From positions 1-49,169 of the forward strand of contig NZ_SMZK01000005.1 in assembly GCF_005938085.1 (NCBI RefSeq): 49,169 nt of DNA. Reading direction: 5' to 3'. How positions within the stretch are numbered: the stretch's first letter is position 1; the number at the start of each line of letters is the position of its first letter. The notes below the pieces were generated by a model that worked only from the letters and a program-made list of their open reading frames with translations, made no database searches and was not told the origin of the DNA. The translations under genes were made by a program, and so were the position numbers. This document shows positions 35,209 through 43,779 of the stretch, one piece after another. Source of the stretch: Haloterrigena sp. H1. Its GTDB lineage: Archaea > Halobacteriota > Halobacteria > Halobacteriales > Natrialbaceae.

Positions 35209-37641
35209 ATGGCAACGACGGACGAGGACGTCGCGTCGATCGAGCATCCGTTGCTCGAGTCCGACTTCTTGGAACGCCGCCTCTACCAGCTGAAACTCGC
35301 GGGAACGGCCGCGAACCACCACACACTCGTTTGTCTCCCCACGGGTCTGGGGAAGACGACGGTGAGCCTGCTGGTCACGGCCCGTCGACTCGACGAGGTC
35401 GGCGGCAAATCACTGATGCTCGCGCCGACGAAACCCCTCGTCCAGCAACACGCCGATTTCTACCGGGAGGCTCTCCAGATTCCGGACGAGGAGATCGTCG
35501 TCTTCACCGGTGACGTGAGTCCGGACGACCGCGCCGCAATGTGGAACGATGCAACGGTCGTGATGGCGACGCCGCAGGTGATCGAAAACGACCTCGTCGG
35601 GAGTCGCATCTCGCTTGCCGACGTAAGCCACATCACCTTCGACGAGTGCCACCGTGCGACCGGCGACTACGCCTACAACTACATCGCCGAACGGTACCAC
35701 GCTGACGCCCGCGACCCGCTGGTGACTGGCATGTCGGCCTCGCCCGGCGGCGACGAGGAGGCCATCCTCGAGGTCTGTGAAAACCTCGGCATCGCGGAGG
35801 TCGAGGTGATGACCGAGGAAGACGCCGACGTCGACGAGTTCACCCACGAGACCGAGGTCGAATGGGAGCGCATCGACCTCCCCGACGACGTCCTCGAGAT
35901 TCGGGATGCGCTGAACGAAGTCATCACAGATCGCCTCGAGAAACTCAAGGAACTGGGCGTGGCGAAGTCGACCCAACCCGATCAGTCCCAGAAAGACCTC
36001 AATCGGATGCGTGCAGAACTCCAGCAGCTGATCAACAACGACCAGTCCGAGGGGTTCGAGGGGATGTCAGTCCACGCCGAGGTGATGAAACTCCGGCAAG
36101 CGGTCACGCTGGTCGAAACCCAGAGCGTGGAGGCGTTGCGCCGGTACTTCGAGCGCCAGCGCAATCAGGCCCGCTCGTCGGGGGCCTCGAAGGCGAGCCA
36201 GCGGATGGTCTCGGATCCCCGCGTTCGCGAGGCCATGCAGAAGGCCGAGAGCTTCGACGAGCTCCACCCCAAATACCGCAAAGCGCGGATGCTCCTTGCC
36301 GAGACGCTGGGGCTCGAGGGCGGTGAGCGCGTGATCGTCTTCACCGAGTCCCGCGATACGGCCGAGGCGCTGACGGACTTCTTGAGCGAGAGTTTCGACG
36401 CGAAACGGTTCGTCGGACAGGGCGACCGGGAGGGGTCAGATGGAATGACCCAGAAACAACAACAGGAGGTCTTAGACGAGTTCCGCGCAGGCGAGTTCGA
36501 GGTGCTCGTCTCGACGTCCGTCGCCGAGGAGGGGCTGGACGTTCCGGAGGTCGATCTCGTGCTCTTCTACGAACCCGTCCCGACCGCGATCAGATCGATC
36601 CAGCGCAAGGGCCGAACCGGCCGCCAGTCGGAGGGTCGCGTCGTCGTCCTGATGGCCGAGGACACCCGTGACGAGGCCTACTTCTGGATCTCCCGACGGC
36701 GCGAAAAAGAGATGGAAAGCGAACTGCGCGATCTGAAAGGGATGGCCAACGAGCTCGAGGACGAACTCGACGACTCCCAGCAGTCACTGACCGATTTCGA
36801 GGGCGAAACCGACAGTGAGTGCGGGGTGAAAGTAGACGGAAACGGCGGCAACGCCGACGCCGTCGGCGATTCTTCCACCGGAAGCGAGGGGGTTGCAGAC
36901 CAGCCCGGCTTACAGGAGTTCGCCGACACGGAAGCGGACGCAGACGAGGACGGGGAAGTCGAAACACACGAGCCACACGCCGAGGGCGAAACCATCGAAA
37001 TCATCGCCGACCAGCGCGAGATGGACGCCAACATCGCCCGCGACCTCTCGCGACGCGAGGAGATCGAGATCAGCCTCGAGACGCTCGACGTCGGCGACTA
37101 CGTCCTCTCGGATCGGGTCGTCGTCGAGCGCAAGTCCGTCGCCGACTTCGTCGACTCGCTTGTCGGAGGTGACCGGTCGGTCTTCGAGCAGGTCGGCGCG
37201 ATGGCGCGTCACTACTCGCGACCGATCGTTGTCGTTGAGGGCGAGGGGTTGTACGAACAGCGGGACATCCACCCGAACGCGATTCGGGGTGCGCTCTCGA
37301 GTCTCGCGGTCGACTTCGGCGCGAGCGTCTTGCGGACCGAAAGCGAAGCCGACACGACGGACCTACTCGCCGTGATCGCCGGCCGCGAACAGGCGACCGC
37401 CGATCGAGAGGTGTCGGTCCACGGTGAGAAAGGCACCAAGACCTTGAGCGAGCAACAGGAGTACGTCGTCGCCTCGATCGCCGAGATCGGCCCCGTCACG
37501 GCTCGCTCTCTCCTCGAGGAGTTCGGGACGGTCGAAAGCGTGATGATCGCGACCGAAGACGAGTTACAGGCAGCCGACGGCGTTGGACAGGTGACCGCCG
37601 AGCGAATTCGAGAAGTGATCGGCAGCGACTATACTGGGTAA
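35209..37641 (+). CDS. hef: Hef helicase-nuclease (FANCM/XPF-like)
   Basis: Processes stalled replication forks and branched DNA; 810 residues. The superfamily 2 helicase (about 1-520) shows PTGLGKTT (motif I), FDECHRATG (DECH motif II), SASPGG and QRKGRTGRQ (motif VI). A long acidic low-complexity linker covers about 530-590. The XPF-type nuclease follows: GDYVLSDRVVVERKSVADFVDSL contains the GD-x-ERK-x3-D active site. The C-terminus has two helix-hairpin-helix motifs (IAEIGPVTARSLLEEFG and AADGVGQVTAERIREVI). All catalytic motifs are intact, so it is a complete fused Hef. Confidence 0.96.
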   Translation: MATTDEDVASIEHPLLESDFLERRLYQLKLAGTAANHHTLVCLPTGLGKTTVSLLVTARRLDEVGGKSLMLAPTKPLVQQHADFYREALQIPDEEIVVFTGDVSPDDRAAMWNDATVVMATPQVIENDLVGSRISLADVSHITFDECHRATGDYAYNYIAERYHADARDPLVTGMSASPGGDEEAILEVCENLGIAEVEVMTEEDADVDEFTHETEVEWERIDLPDDVLEIRDALNEVITDRLEKLKELGVAKSTQPDQSQKDLNRMRAELQQLINNDQSEGFEGMSVHAEVMKLRQAVTLVETQSVEALRRYFERQRNQARSSGASKASQRMVSDPRVREAMQKAESFDELHPKYRKARMLLAETLGLEGGERVIVFTESRDTAEALTDFLSESFDAKRFVGQGDREGSDGMTQKQQQEVLDEFRAGEFEVLVSTSVAEEGLDVPEVDLVLFYEPVPTAIRSIQRKGRTGRQSEGRVVVLMAEDTRDEAYFWISRRREKEMESELRDLKGMANELEDELDDSQQSLTDFEGETDSECGVKVDGNGGNADAVGDSSTGSEGVADQPGLQEFADTEADADEDGEVETHEPHAEGETIEIIADQREMDANIARDLSRREEIEISLETLDVGDYVLSDRVVVERKSVADFVDSLVGGDRSVFEQVGAMARHYSRPIVVVEGEGLYEQRDIHPNAIRGALSSLAVDFGASVLRTESEADTTDLLAVIAGREQATADREVSVHGEKGTKTLSEQQEYVVASIAEIGPVTARSLLEEFGTVESVMIATEDELQAADGVGQVTAERIREVIGSDYTG

Positions 37642-37660
37642 GGCAGTCGGGAAACAGCGA

Positions 37661-38512
37661 TCAGTCGCTCGCGTCGGACGCGATGCCATCCTCGCCGGGG
37701 GGAACCGAACCGGCCGCTCCCTCCGCACGGGTGACGATCCGTTCAGCACCGATGACGCTCCCAACGGCGAGAAGAATGCCCGCGATGACGTCGATCAGCC
37801 AGTGGATGCCGAGGTACATCGTCGAGAAAACGACACAGATCGTCACGAACGACGCGATCCCGAACCAGCGCGGGTACTCCCGTCGTGACCGCCAAGCGAA
37901 CAGCATGACAACGACCGCCAGCGACGTATGGAGCGAGGGGAACACGTTCGTGTTCGCCGACACTGCCGCGGTGACCTCCTGTGTCTGCGGGTAAAACGAG
38001 TACATCAGTCCGTCGACGGACGAGAGGTGATTGCGCGGCCCGTAGACGATAAAGAGCGTATAACAGAGCGAGCCGATCAGGTAGTTGAACACGTATGCCA
38101 GAAGGAGTTCCTTGAGGTGGCGCTGGGACGGCAACAGGAAATAGAGGATGGGGGCGGTCACCAGCAGGAAGGGAAAGCCGAACATGTACATCGCCGAGAA
38201 GAACTCGAGCGTAACTGGGCGGGGAACGACGTCCTGGAGGACCGCGACGAACTCCCCTTCGAGAGCGTAGATCTCCGCGGTGAGATCCCAGTCGAGCGCG
38301 CGCGAGATCCGTAGACTATGACCGTGGGTTGCTCGTTTTGCGAGGAAGAATACCCCCGCGACGCCGAGATACGGCGAGATTTCGGTGAGCCGACGATCGT
38401 AGTCGGCCGCCGTCCGTTTCAGAGCGGTTCGGTCGAGACAGATCGCACAGGTCCCGAGCAGGCCGACACAAACGACGAGTACCGTGAGTGATACGACGAA
38501 TCCAAGTGCCAT
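37661..38512 (-). CDS. PAP2-family membrane phosphatase/transferase
   Basis: A 283-residue protein with about six spans. The PAP2 catalytic motifs are spread in order: a lysine/arginine region LPSQRHLKE, PSLHTS (in NVFPSLHTSLAVV), and YLGIHWLIDVIAG with the final catalytic His. Related archaeal proteins act on phospholipids, polyprenyl pyrophosphate or as inositol-phosphorylceramide-synthase-like transferases. The specific substrate is not readable. An acidic tail ends IASDASD. Convergent with hef (19 bp gap). Confidence 0.85.
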   Translation of the reverse strand: MALGFVVSLTVLVVCVGLLGTCAICLDRTALKRTAADYDRRLTEISPYLGVAGVFFLAKRATHGHSLRISRALDWDLTAEIYALEGEFVAVLQDVVPRPVTLEFFSAMYMFGFPFLLVTAPILYFLLPSQRHLKELLLAYVFNYLIGSLCYTLFIVYGPRNHLSSVDGLMYSFYPQTQEVTAAVSANTNVFPSLHTSLAVVVMLFAWRSRREYPRWFGIASFVTICVVFSTMYLGIHWLIDVIAGILLAVGSVIGAERIVTRAEGAAGSVPPGEDGIASDASD

Positions 38513-38788
38513 CGGTAGGGTCTCCTCTCACCGTGGGTCGGTGAGCGACCGCGGGCCGGTAGCGTGGAGGGCGGAATCGGTGGCTACCCGGCGCACGACC
38601 GACACAGCGGTCGATCTGGCCCACGTTCGAGCGATGTTATGGCACACCATACTATCAAATATATATCTAGTGATGTAGTTTATATCTGTCATATTGAGTG
38701 TAGAGAGTCGCGTACGGATCGACGAAGCGACACGCATCCACTCACAGGAGAGACCGTCCAGGAAGCAGTACGACCGGCTCGAGCGCCG
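38513..38788. other. Spacer with AT-rich island
   Basis: The 276 bp between the PAP2 start and the zinc-finger gene's stop. A marked AT island (ATCAAATATATATCTAG, about 38655-38671, and TTTATATCTG, about 38680-38689) could be a promoter for the leftward PAP2 gene or a transfer scar. No acidic frame is seen. Confidence 0.45.
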
Positions 38789-39463
38789 TTAGCGCAAAGT
38801 GGAGAGCGTCTCGCCGGCCTCGCGCGCCGCCTCAAGACATTCCCGCGCGTATCGTGGGTCGTCGGTCGCGGCCGCCTCCGTGGCGAACTTCTCGAGCGTG
38901 CGGACGAGCGCGTCGTGTGCGGCCTCGAGGTCGCCATCGGCCGGTTGCGGACGCTGGGTTGGCGCAGGGGAGCGAGCCGGTGCACTCGGCTCACTCGCTC
39001 GACCGTCGGCGGTCCGGTTCGAGACATCGGCCTGGGACGACTCGACATTGGCCTGGGGTGTGGGCTGGCGCTCATCCCGGGATGACGTTGTGACCGAAGA
39101 TTCGTGCTGGCTGTTCGCGTCCGACGTAGCTGCGGCCGTCGGCTCGGACGATGCAGCAGGGGTGGGTTCGTCCGCGGCGGACTGGTCCGACTCAGATCGA
39201 TCCGTGGACGACTGTTCGTCGGCCGGTTGGGCCTCGAGGTCGGTTCCCTCGACGGCGTCGGGATTGCCATGGCAGCTGGGACAGAACGTAGTGCCGTCCA
39301 TCTGGAACAGCGGGTCGCCACAGGTCCCACAGTGAGTGTTGGTCATCGTCGCACCCTTGAGTAACAGATCGCTCATTCGCTGGGTGGCCTTGCGCTCTTC
39401 TTTGTCGCGTTCGTACTTCTCACGGAGTTTCTCGCGCTCTGCTTCCTTGTCGAAGTCGCTCAT
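38789..39463 (-). CDS. Sjogren/scleroderma autoantigen 1-like (ZNRD2-type) zinc-ribbon protein
   Basis: A 224-residue protein. The N-terminal helical charged segment EAEREKLREKYERDKEERKATQRMSDLLLKG and the zinc ribbon THCGTCGDPLFQMDGTTFCPSCHG match the archaeal SSSCA1/ZNRD2 family. A long disordered Ser/Ala/Glu/Pro linker follows (about 75-180). A C-terminal helical pair ends LEAAREAGETLSTLR. The linker makes it roughly twice the length of the core family. Function not established. Confidence 0.82.
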   Translation of the reverse strand: MSDFDKEAEREKLREKYERDKEERKATQRMSDLLLKGATMTNTHCGTCGDPLFQMDGTTFCPSCHGNPDAVEGTDLEAQPADEQSSTDRSESDQSAADEPTPAASSEPTAAATSDANSQHESSVTTSSRDERQPTPQANVESSQADVSNRTADGRASEPSAPARSPAPTQRPQPADGDLEAAHDALVRTLEKFATEAAATDDPRYARECLEAAREAGETLSTLR

Positions 39464-39532
39464 GTCCAGCTAGAGGTGTCGGAGCGTCGAAAAAGCTGCG
39501 ACAGCGAGATTCCAGGGCCGTGACAGGGTCGA

Positions 39533-39991
39533 TTACGCCTCAAGTGCGGCTTCGACGGCGTCGACAGCCGCTTCGGGAGTGTCGACAGGCTCGAGGTCGA
39601 CGCCGGCGTCGGCGACGTCGTGGGCCGCAAGTCCGACGACGAGTCGGTCGTAGATGCCAGCGAAGCCGAGTTCGGAGAGGGTTCCGACGCCGCCAGCGAG
39701 CGCGATCACGGCGTCACCGTTCAACGGGACGAGCGCGTTTCTGGCGTGACCCAGTCCCGTGGCGATCGGGATATCGACGTAGTCGTTGGCCTGTGCCCGG
39801 CGCTCGCTCGGCAGGATGCCGATCGTCGTTCCGCCCTCGGCTTTTGCGCCACGACAGACCGCCTCCATGGTGCCGCCGCGACCGCCACAGACGACTGTGT
39901 GGCCGCGCGCGGCGAGTTCGCGGCCCACCGCCTCGGCGCGAGCCGATTGTTCGTCGGTGATCGTTCCGCCGCCGATGACGCTGACGCGCAT
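39533..39991 (-). CDS. TIGR00725/LOG-like nucleotide-binding protein
   Basis: A 152-residue Rossmann-like protein of the LOG/possible lysine decarboxylase superfamily (TIGR00725 branch). Visible motifs are MRVSVIGGG, VVCGGRGGTMEAVCRGA (the PGGxGTxxE-related glycine loop) and VIALAGGVGTLSELGFA. The start MRVSV at 39991 is preferred; the longer version adds a Cys-containing tail overlapping nothing functional. Possible nucleotide-ribose phosphohydrolase activity is inference from LOG relatives. Confidence 0.78.
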   Translation of the reverse strand: MRVSVIGGGTITDEQSARAEAVGRELAARGHTVVCGGRGGTMEAVCRGAKAEGGTTIGILPSERRAQANDYVDIPIATGLGHARNALVPLNGDAVIALAGGVGTLSELGFAGIYDRLVVGLAAHDVADAGVDLEPVDTPEAAVDAVEAALEA

Positions 39992-40108
39992 AGTCGAACG
40001 GGCGCAGGCATCGGCCATGATCGGTTCGGTCTTGAGGAAAGGAAAAGGAACGACAGTCGTCGAACTCTCATATCATCAAACTTGTGTGAGGCTGGAAATT
40101 CCGACGGA

Positions 40109-40113
40109 TTTAA
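40109..40113 (+). promoter_or_regulatory. TATA-like box of mdh
   Basis: TTTAA in GGATTTAACG, 29-33 bp before ATG 40142. Confidence 0.5.
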
Positions 40114-40141
40114 CGTGTGGGATGGGGAAGCATTACGTGGT

Positions 40142-41056
40142 ATGACGAAAGTTAGTGTGGTCGGCGCGGCTGGCACCGTCGGGGCCGCTGCGGGCTACAA
40201 CATCGCGCTTCGGGACGTTGCGGACGAGCTCGTGTTCGTCGACATTCCGGACAAGGAAGACGATACGGTCGGACAGGCCGCCGACGCCAACCATGGCGTG
40301 GCCTACGACTCGAACACGACGATCCGACAGGGTGGCTACGAGGACACCGCTGGATCGGATGTCGTCGTCATCACGGCCGGCATCCCGCGCCAGCCCGGTC
40401 AAACCCGGATCGATCTGGCCGGCGACAACGCACCAATCATGGAGGACATCGGCTCCTCGCTGGCCGAGCACAACGACGACTTCATCACCGTCACCACGTC
40501 GAACCCCGTCGACCTCCTCAACCGGCACCTCTACGAGACGGGCGACCGCGCCCGCGAGAAAGTAATCGGCTTCGGCGGTCGCCTCGACTCCGCGCGCTTC
40601 CGATACGTGATTTCCGAGCGCTTCGACGCCCCCGTCCAGAACGTCGATGCGACCATCCTGGGCGAACACGGCGATGCGCAGGTCCCCGTCTTCTCCAAAG
40701 TGCGAGTCAACGGCCAGGACCCCGAGTTCGACGAGGACGAAAAGGAAGAACTCCTCTCCGAACTCCAGACCTCGGCGATGAACGTCATCGAGAAGAAAGG
40801 CGCGACGGAGTGGGGCCCGGCGACCGGCGTCGGCCACATGGTCGAGGCCATCCTCCGCGATACGGGCGCAGTGGTGCCCGGCAGCGTCAAACTCGAGGGC
40901 GAGTTCGGCCACGAGGACACCGCCTTCGGCGTCCCGGTCAAACTCGGCTCCGACGGCGTCGAAGAGATCGTCGAGTGGGAACTCACCGAGTTCGAGCGAA
41001 ACCAGCTCGGCGAGGCCGCCGAGAAGCTCTCCGAACAGTACGACAAGATCGCGTAA
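40142..41056 (+). CDS. mdh: Malate dehydrogenase
   Basis: Interconverts malate and oxaloacetate with NAD(H) in the citric acid cycle; 304 residues of the LDH-like MalDH family. The NAD loop is VVGAAGTVGAA (7-17). The mobile loop AGIPRQPGQTR (79-89) carries the malate-selecting Arg. The substrate Arg is in GRLDSARFR. The catalytic His is H176 in ILGEHGDAQVP. Acidic surface composition matches well-studied haloarchaeal tetrameric MalDH. The frame is clean. Confidence 0.96.
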   Translation: MTKVSVVGAAGTVGAAAGYNIALRDVADELVFVDIPDKEDDTVGQAADANHGVAYDSNTTIRQGGYEDTAGSDVVVITAGIPRQPGQTRIDLAGDNAPIMEDIGSSLAEHNDDFITVTTSNPVDLLNRHLYETGDRAREKVIGFGGRLDSARFRYVISERFDAPVQNVDATILGEHGDAQVPVFSKVRVNGQDPEFDEDEKEELLSELQTSAMNVIEKKGATEWGPATGVGHMVEAILRDTGAVVPGSVKLEGEFGHEDTAFGVPVKLGSDGVEEIVEWELTEFERNQLGEAAEKLSEQYDKIA

Positions 41057-41090
41057 TCGACGGTCGGCACGGAACAGTTTTTGCTTATCG

Positions 41091-41336
41091 TCAGGGGATC
41101 AGCTGCTCGCCGTCGTCGTCGTAGACTGTGATCGCGTCGACGGGACAGGTCCGGGCGGCGAACTTCGCATCGAGTTCTGCGTCTTCGGGTACCTCGCGGA
41201 CGAAAACGCCGTCCTCGACCTCCTCGCTGTCCTCGAGGACGGCCTTGCCCTTCGATTTGTCCTCCTCGAAGGCGTCCCATTCGGCGACACACTGGAACAT
41301 CCCAATACAGGTGTTCTCGTCGTATTCGATCTTCAT
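41091..41336 (-). CDS. Small three-cysteine ferredoxin
   Basis: An 81-residue single-cluster ferredoxin starting MKIEYDENTC at ATG 41336. It has three cysteines in ferredoxin context: C10-x5-C16 (CIGMFQC) and C64 in RTCPVDAITV. The loss of the middle Cys of the usual CxxCxxC suggests a [3Fe-4S] cluster, or a [4Fe-4S] with a non-Cys ligand. An insertion (KSKGKAVLEDSEEVEDG) sits between the halves. Electron carrier; its partner is unknown. Convergent with mdh. Confidence 0.88.
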   Translation of the reverse strand: MKIEYDENTCIGMFQCVAEWDAFEEDKSKGKAVLEDSEEVEDGVFVREVPEDAELDAKFAARTCPVDAITVYDDDGEQLIP

Positions 41337-41434
41337 GGGCGGTGATTGGCACGGTTGCGGTAAATCGGTAGCGGTCGTCGGTTCGCTCGAGGCAACGCTT
41401 TTGCGGCCGGTCACCGAACGAGAGACAAGCCGAA

Positions 41435-42643
41435 ATGGTCGCATTCTCCTTCACTGCCCTCGTCGGAATCGCCGTTCTCACTTGTCTGTTCATGGCGTGG
41501 GTGCTCGGTGCGAACAGCAACTCGCCACCCTTTGCCCCCGCGATCGGTGCGAACGCGATTTCGACGATGCAAGCGGCGTTCGTCATCGGACTGCTCGCGG
41601 CCGCGGGAGCGCTCATGCAAGGTGGAAGCATCTCCGAGACGATCGGTGCGGACCTCATCAACGGCGTGACGATCACGCCGCTTGCGGCCACCGCAGGACT
41701 GCTGACCGCGGCTGGCTTCATGTCGATCGGCATCTACACGCGGTATCCGATCCCCGCGGCGTTCGCGACGACGGGCGCGATGGTCGGAGTCGGCCTCTCG
41801 CTTGGCGGCGACCCGGCGATGGCGACCTACCGCCGGCTCGGCATCTTCTGGCTACTGGTCCCGATCATGTCGGGCGGGCTCGCCTACGCGACGGCGACGA
41901 TCCTGCGACGTGACGACGTCCCCGAGACGGTCGGCGTCCCGCTGTTGGCCGGTATCGTCGGCGCGATCGTCGCCAACGTCCGCCTCGGTGTGATTCCCGA
42001 TCCGACCGCCGAGCAGGGCACGCTCGCGGGCTTCGTCGCCCGGCTGTTCGGCGGCGGCCCGACGCTCGCCGCCGGCATCGATCTCGGGACCGTCCTCGTG
42101 ACGATCGCCGTTGGACTGCTCGCGTTCGCCTGGGTGCGACGGCAGGTCCGCGAGTCAGTCGAAAGCGGGATCCGCTCGTTCCTACTGGTTCTCGGTGGCA
42201 TCGTCGCGTTCTCCTCTGGCGGCTCACAGGTCGGACTCGCGACCGGCCCGCTCGAGAACCTCTTTCGAACCGAACTCGGCCTGCCGGGGTTCCTGTTGCT
42301 CGCGATCGGGGCGGTCGGCATCCTCGCGGGGGCCTGGATGGGTGCACCACGGCTGTTACAGGCCACATCCAGAGAGTACGCCCAGCTCGGCGTACGGCGA
42401 TCGATCGCGGCGCTGGTCCCGGGATTCATCATTGCCCAGCTGGCGATCGCACTCGGCATCCCGATCTCGCTGAACAACATCATCCTCTCGGGGGTCATCG
42501 GCGGCGGACTGGCCGGCGGCTCGGCCGGCGTCTCGCGGCGCAAGATCGGCGTCACGATCACCTTCTGGCTACTGACGCTCGGGAGTTCGGTCGTCGTCAG
42601 CTACGGTCTGTACCGGCTGTTCGTGACGATAATAGGCGGCTGA
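41435..42643 (+). CDS. PiT-family inorganic phosphate transporter
   Basis: A 402-residue protein with ten or more spans. The PiT signature appears twice in degenerate form: VLGANSNSPPFAPAIGANAIS near the N-terminus, and a C-terminal copy around QLGVRRSIAALVPGFIIAQLAIALGIPISLNNIILSGVIGGG with the acidic positions replaced by N/S. Probably phosphate uptake coupled to sodium or protons. Annotation as phosphate is from family; substitutions in the first signature are visible and may affect the ion. The 98-bp gap with the divergent ferredoxin gene is shared. Confidence 0.85.
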   Translation: MVAFSFTALVGIAVLTCLFMAWVLGANSNSPPFAPAIGANAISTMQAAFVIGLLAAAGALMQGGSISETIGADLINGVTITPLAATAGLLTAAGFMSIGIYTRYPIPAAFATTGAMVGVGLSLGGDPAMATYRRLGIFWLLVPIMSGGLAYATATILRRDDVPETVGVPLLAGIVGAIVANVRLGVIPDPTAEQGTLAGFVARLFGGGPTLAAGIDLGTVLVTIAVGLLAFAWVRRQVRESVESGIRSFLLVLGGIVAFSSGGSQVGLATGPLENLFRTELGLPGFLLLAIGAVGILAGAWMGAPRLLQATSREYAQLGVRRSIAALVPGFIIAQLAIALGIPISLNNIILSGVIGGGLAGGSAGVSRRKIGVTITFWLLTLGSSVVVSYGLYRLFVTIIGG

Positions 42644-42654
42644 TTCTCTCGAGG

Positions 42655-43089
42655 TCACTCGAGGACTGTCACCGGCTGCGTCGTCCGTTCGACGACCGTG
42701 GTGGCGATATCGCGACCGAGAAATCGCCTAATGAACCCGTTCGATCGGGTTCTATCGCCGGCCATCACGACGTGGTCGATCCCCGCTTCCGACGCGTACC
42801 GGGGAACGACAGTGCCGGGTCGCCCCTCGCCGAGTTCGATCCGAACGCGGTCTCTTGCGTCTGGATCTGCGATCGACGCGAGCAATTCCTCGGCGCTGGC
42901 TCGCGTCTGTGCCATCCGCTGCTCGTCGCGCTCCAAGACCCCGCCTTCGCTAAGCGGCGCGTCGAGCGGCGTCACGACCGCCAGCAGCGTGATCTCGGCG
43001 TCTGGGAACGTCTCGAGGGCATACGGGAGCGCCTCGTCCTCTCGTGGTCGGCCGAGTGTGGGGACGAGGACGCAGTCGGGATCGGCCAT
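42655..43089 (-). CDS. Universal stress protein (UspA family)
   Basis: A 144-residue protein starting MADPDCVLVPTLGRPREDEAL at ATG 43089. It has a typical alpha/beta UspA fold with a terminal G-x2-G-x9-G-S/T-like region (VVMAGDRTRSNGFIRRFLGRDIATTVV). ATP-binding is likely but not certain. Convergent with the PiT gene (11-bp gap). Confidence 0.85.
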   Translation of the reverse strand: MADPDCVLVPTLGRPREDEALPYALETFPDAEITLLAVVTPLDAPLSEGGVLERDEQRMAQTRASAEELLASIADPDARDRVRIELGEGRPGTVVPRYASEAGIDHVVMAGDRTRSNGFIRRFLGRDIATTVVERTTQPVTVLE

Positions 43090-43202
43090 GGGGTGGGCTT
43101 CGGGTGCCGGTCCCATCGGTCTATCGCCGTCGACCCCGCTCTCGCCCCAGGGCGGGTCGCGGATGCATCGATACCCAACTAGATAATCAGTCACCGATCC
43201 GG

Positions 43203-43250
43203 ATATAAAAGGAATTTCTGACAAACGCTTTTCATCAGTGGCGGCGGAGG
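43203..43250 (+). promoter_or_regulatory. TATA box and Shine-Dalgarno of DUF6069 gene
   Basis: ATATAAAA at 43203-43210 is followed, about 36 bases later, by GGAGG (43246-43250), 7 bases before ATG 43258. This gene therefore probably has a short 5' leader with an SD site, unlike the leaderless genes elsewhere in the window. Confidence 0.55.
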
Positions 43251-43257
43251 GACAATC

Positions 43258-43686
43258 ATGGGCACCGAAACAGGCATGTCGTCGTCGGCACGATCACTCA
43301 CGATCAGCGACCTGACACGAGCGGGGGTAGTCGCGCTTGCAGTATCGTTGGGCATCAACTTGCTCATCGTGTTCGTGGCCAACGCCGGCGGTATCGCACC
43401 ACAACTGGAAGCACTGAATTACGGACCAGTAACGTTCTTTACAACTCTTGGCGTCATCGGTGCGACCGTCACGTACGGGCTGCTCGCGCGATTCAGTGCC
43501 AGCCCTGATCGACTGTTTCTCATCGTCGCAGCGATCGTCCTCGTGCTCTCGCTCGTGCCGGATTTCACGGTCATCCCCAATCAACCCGGTGGGAGCCTCT
43601 TCGCTGGCGCGATCCTCGGGCTGATGCACGTCACGACAGCGGTCGTCTGTGTGGGCGTCCTGACCGACCGCAGTGCTGGCCAGTGA
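43258..43686 (+). CDS. DUF6069 family membrane protein
   Basis: A 142-residue protein with four spans: about 22-42, 58-78, 87-103 and 112-134. Sequence blocks ALAVSLGINLLIVFVANA, FFTTLGVIGATVTYGLLARF, LVPDFTVIPNQPGGS and GLMHVTTAVVCVGVL follow the DUF6069 pattern. Function unknown. ATG 43258 has a good SD; ATG 43276 is internal. Confidence 0.82.
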   Translation: MGTETGMSSSARSLTISDLTRAGVVALAVSLGINLLIVFVANAGGIAPQLEALNYGPVTFFTTLGVIGATVTYGLLARFSASPDRLFLIVAAIVLVLSLVPDFTVIPNQPGGSLFAGAILGLMHVTTAVVCVGVLTDRSAGQ

Positions 43687-43748
43687 ACTGACGCACCGCG
43701 CTCGAGAACACATAGTGGCTCCGACCGACGGAGTCCGAAAGACGATAC

Positions 43749-43754
43749 TTTAAA
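43749..43754 (+). promoter_or_regulatory. TATA-like box of hel308
   Basis: TTTAAA in TACTTTAAACC, 26-31 bp before ATG 43780. Confidence 0.55.
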
Positions 43755-43779
43755 CCGCAAACGGGGCCAAGGACGGACA

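Noticed and set aside
38564..39085. Plus-strand frame through the AT island
   Set aside because: The second half is antisense to the zinc-ribbon gene. The first half has no promoter and no acidic bias.
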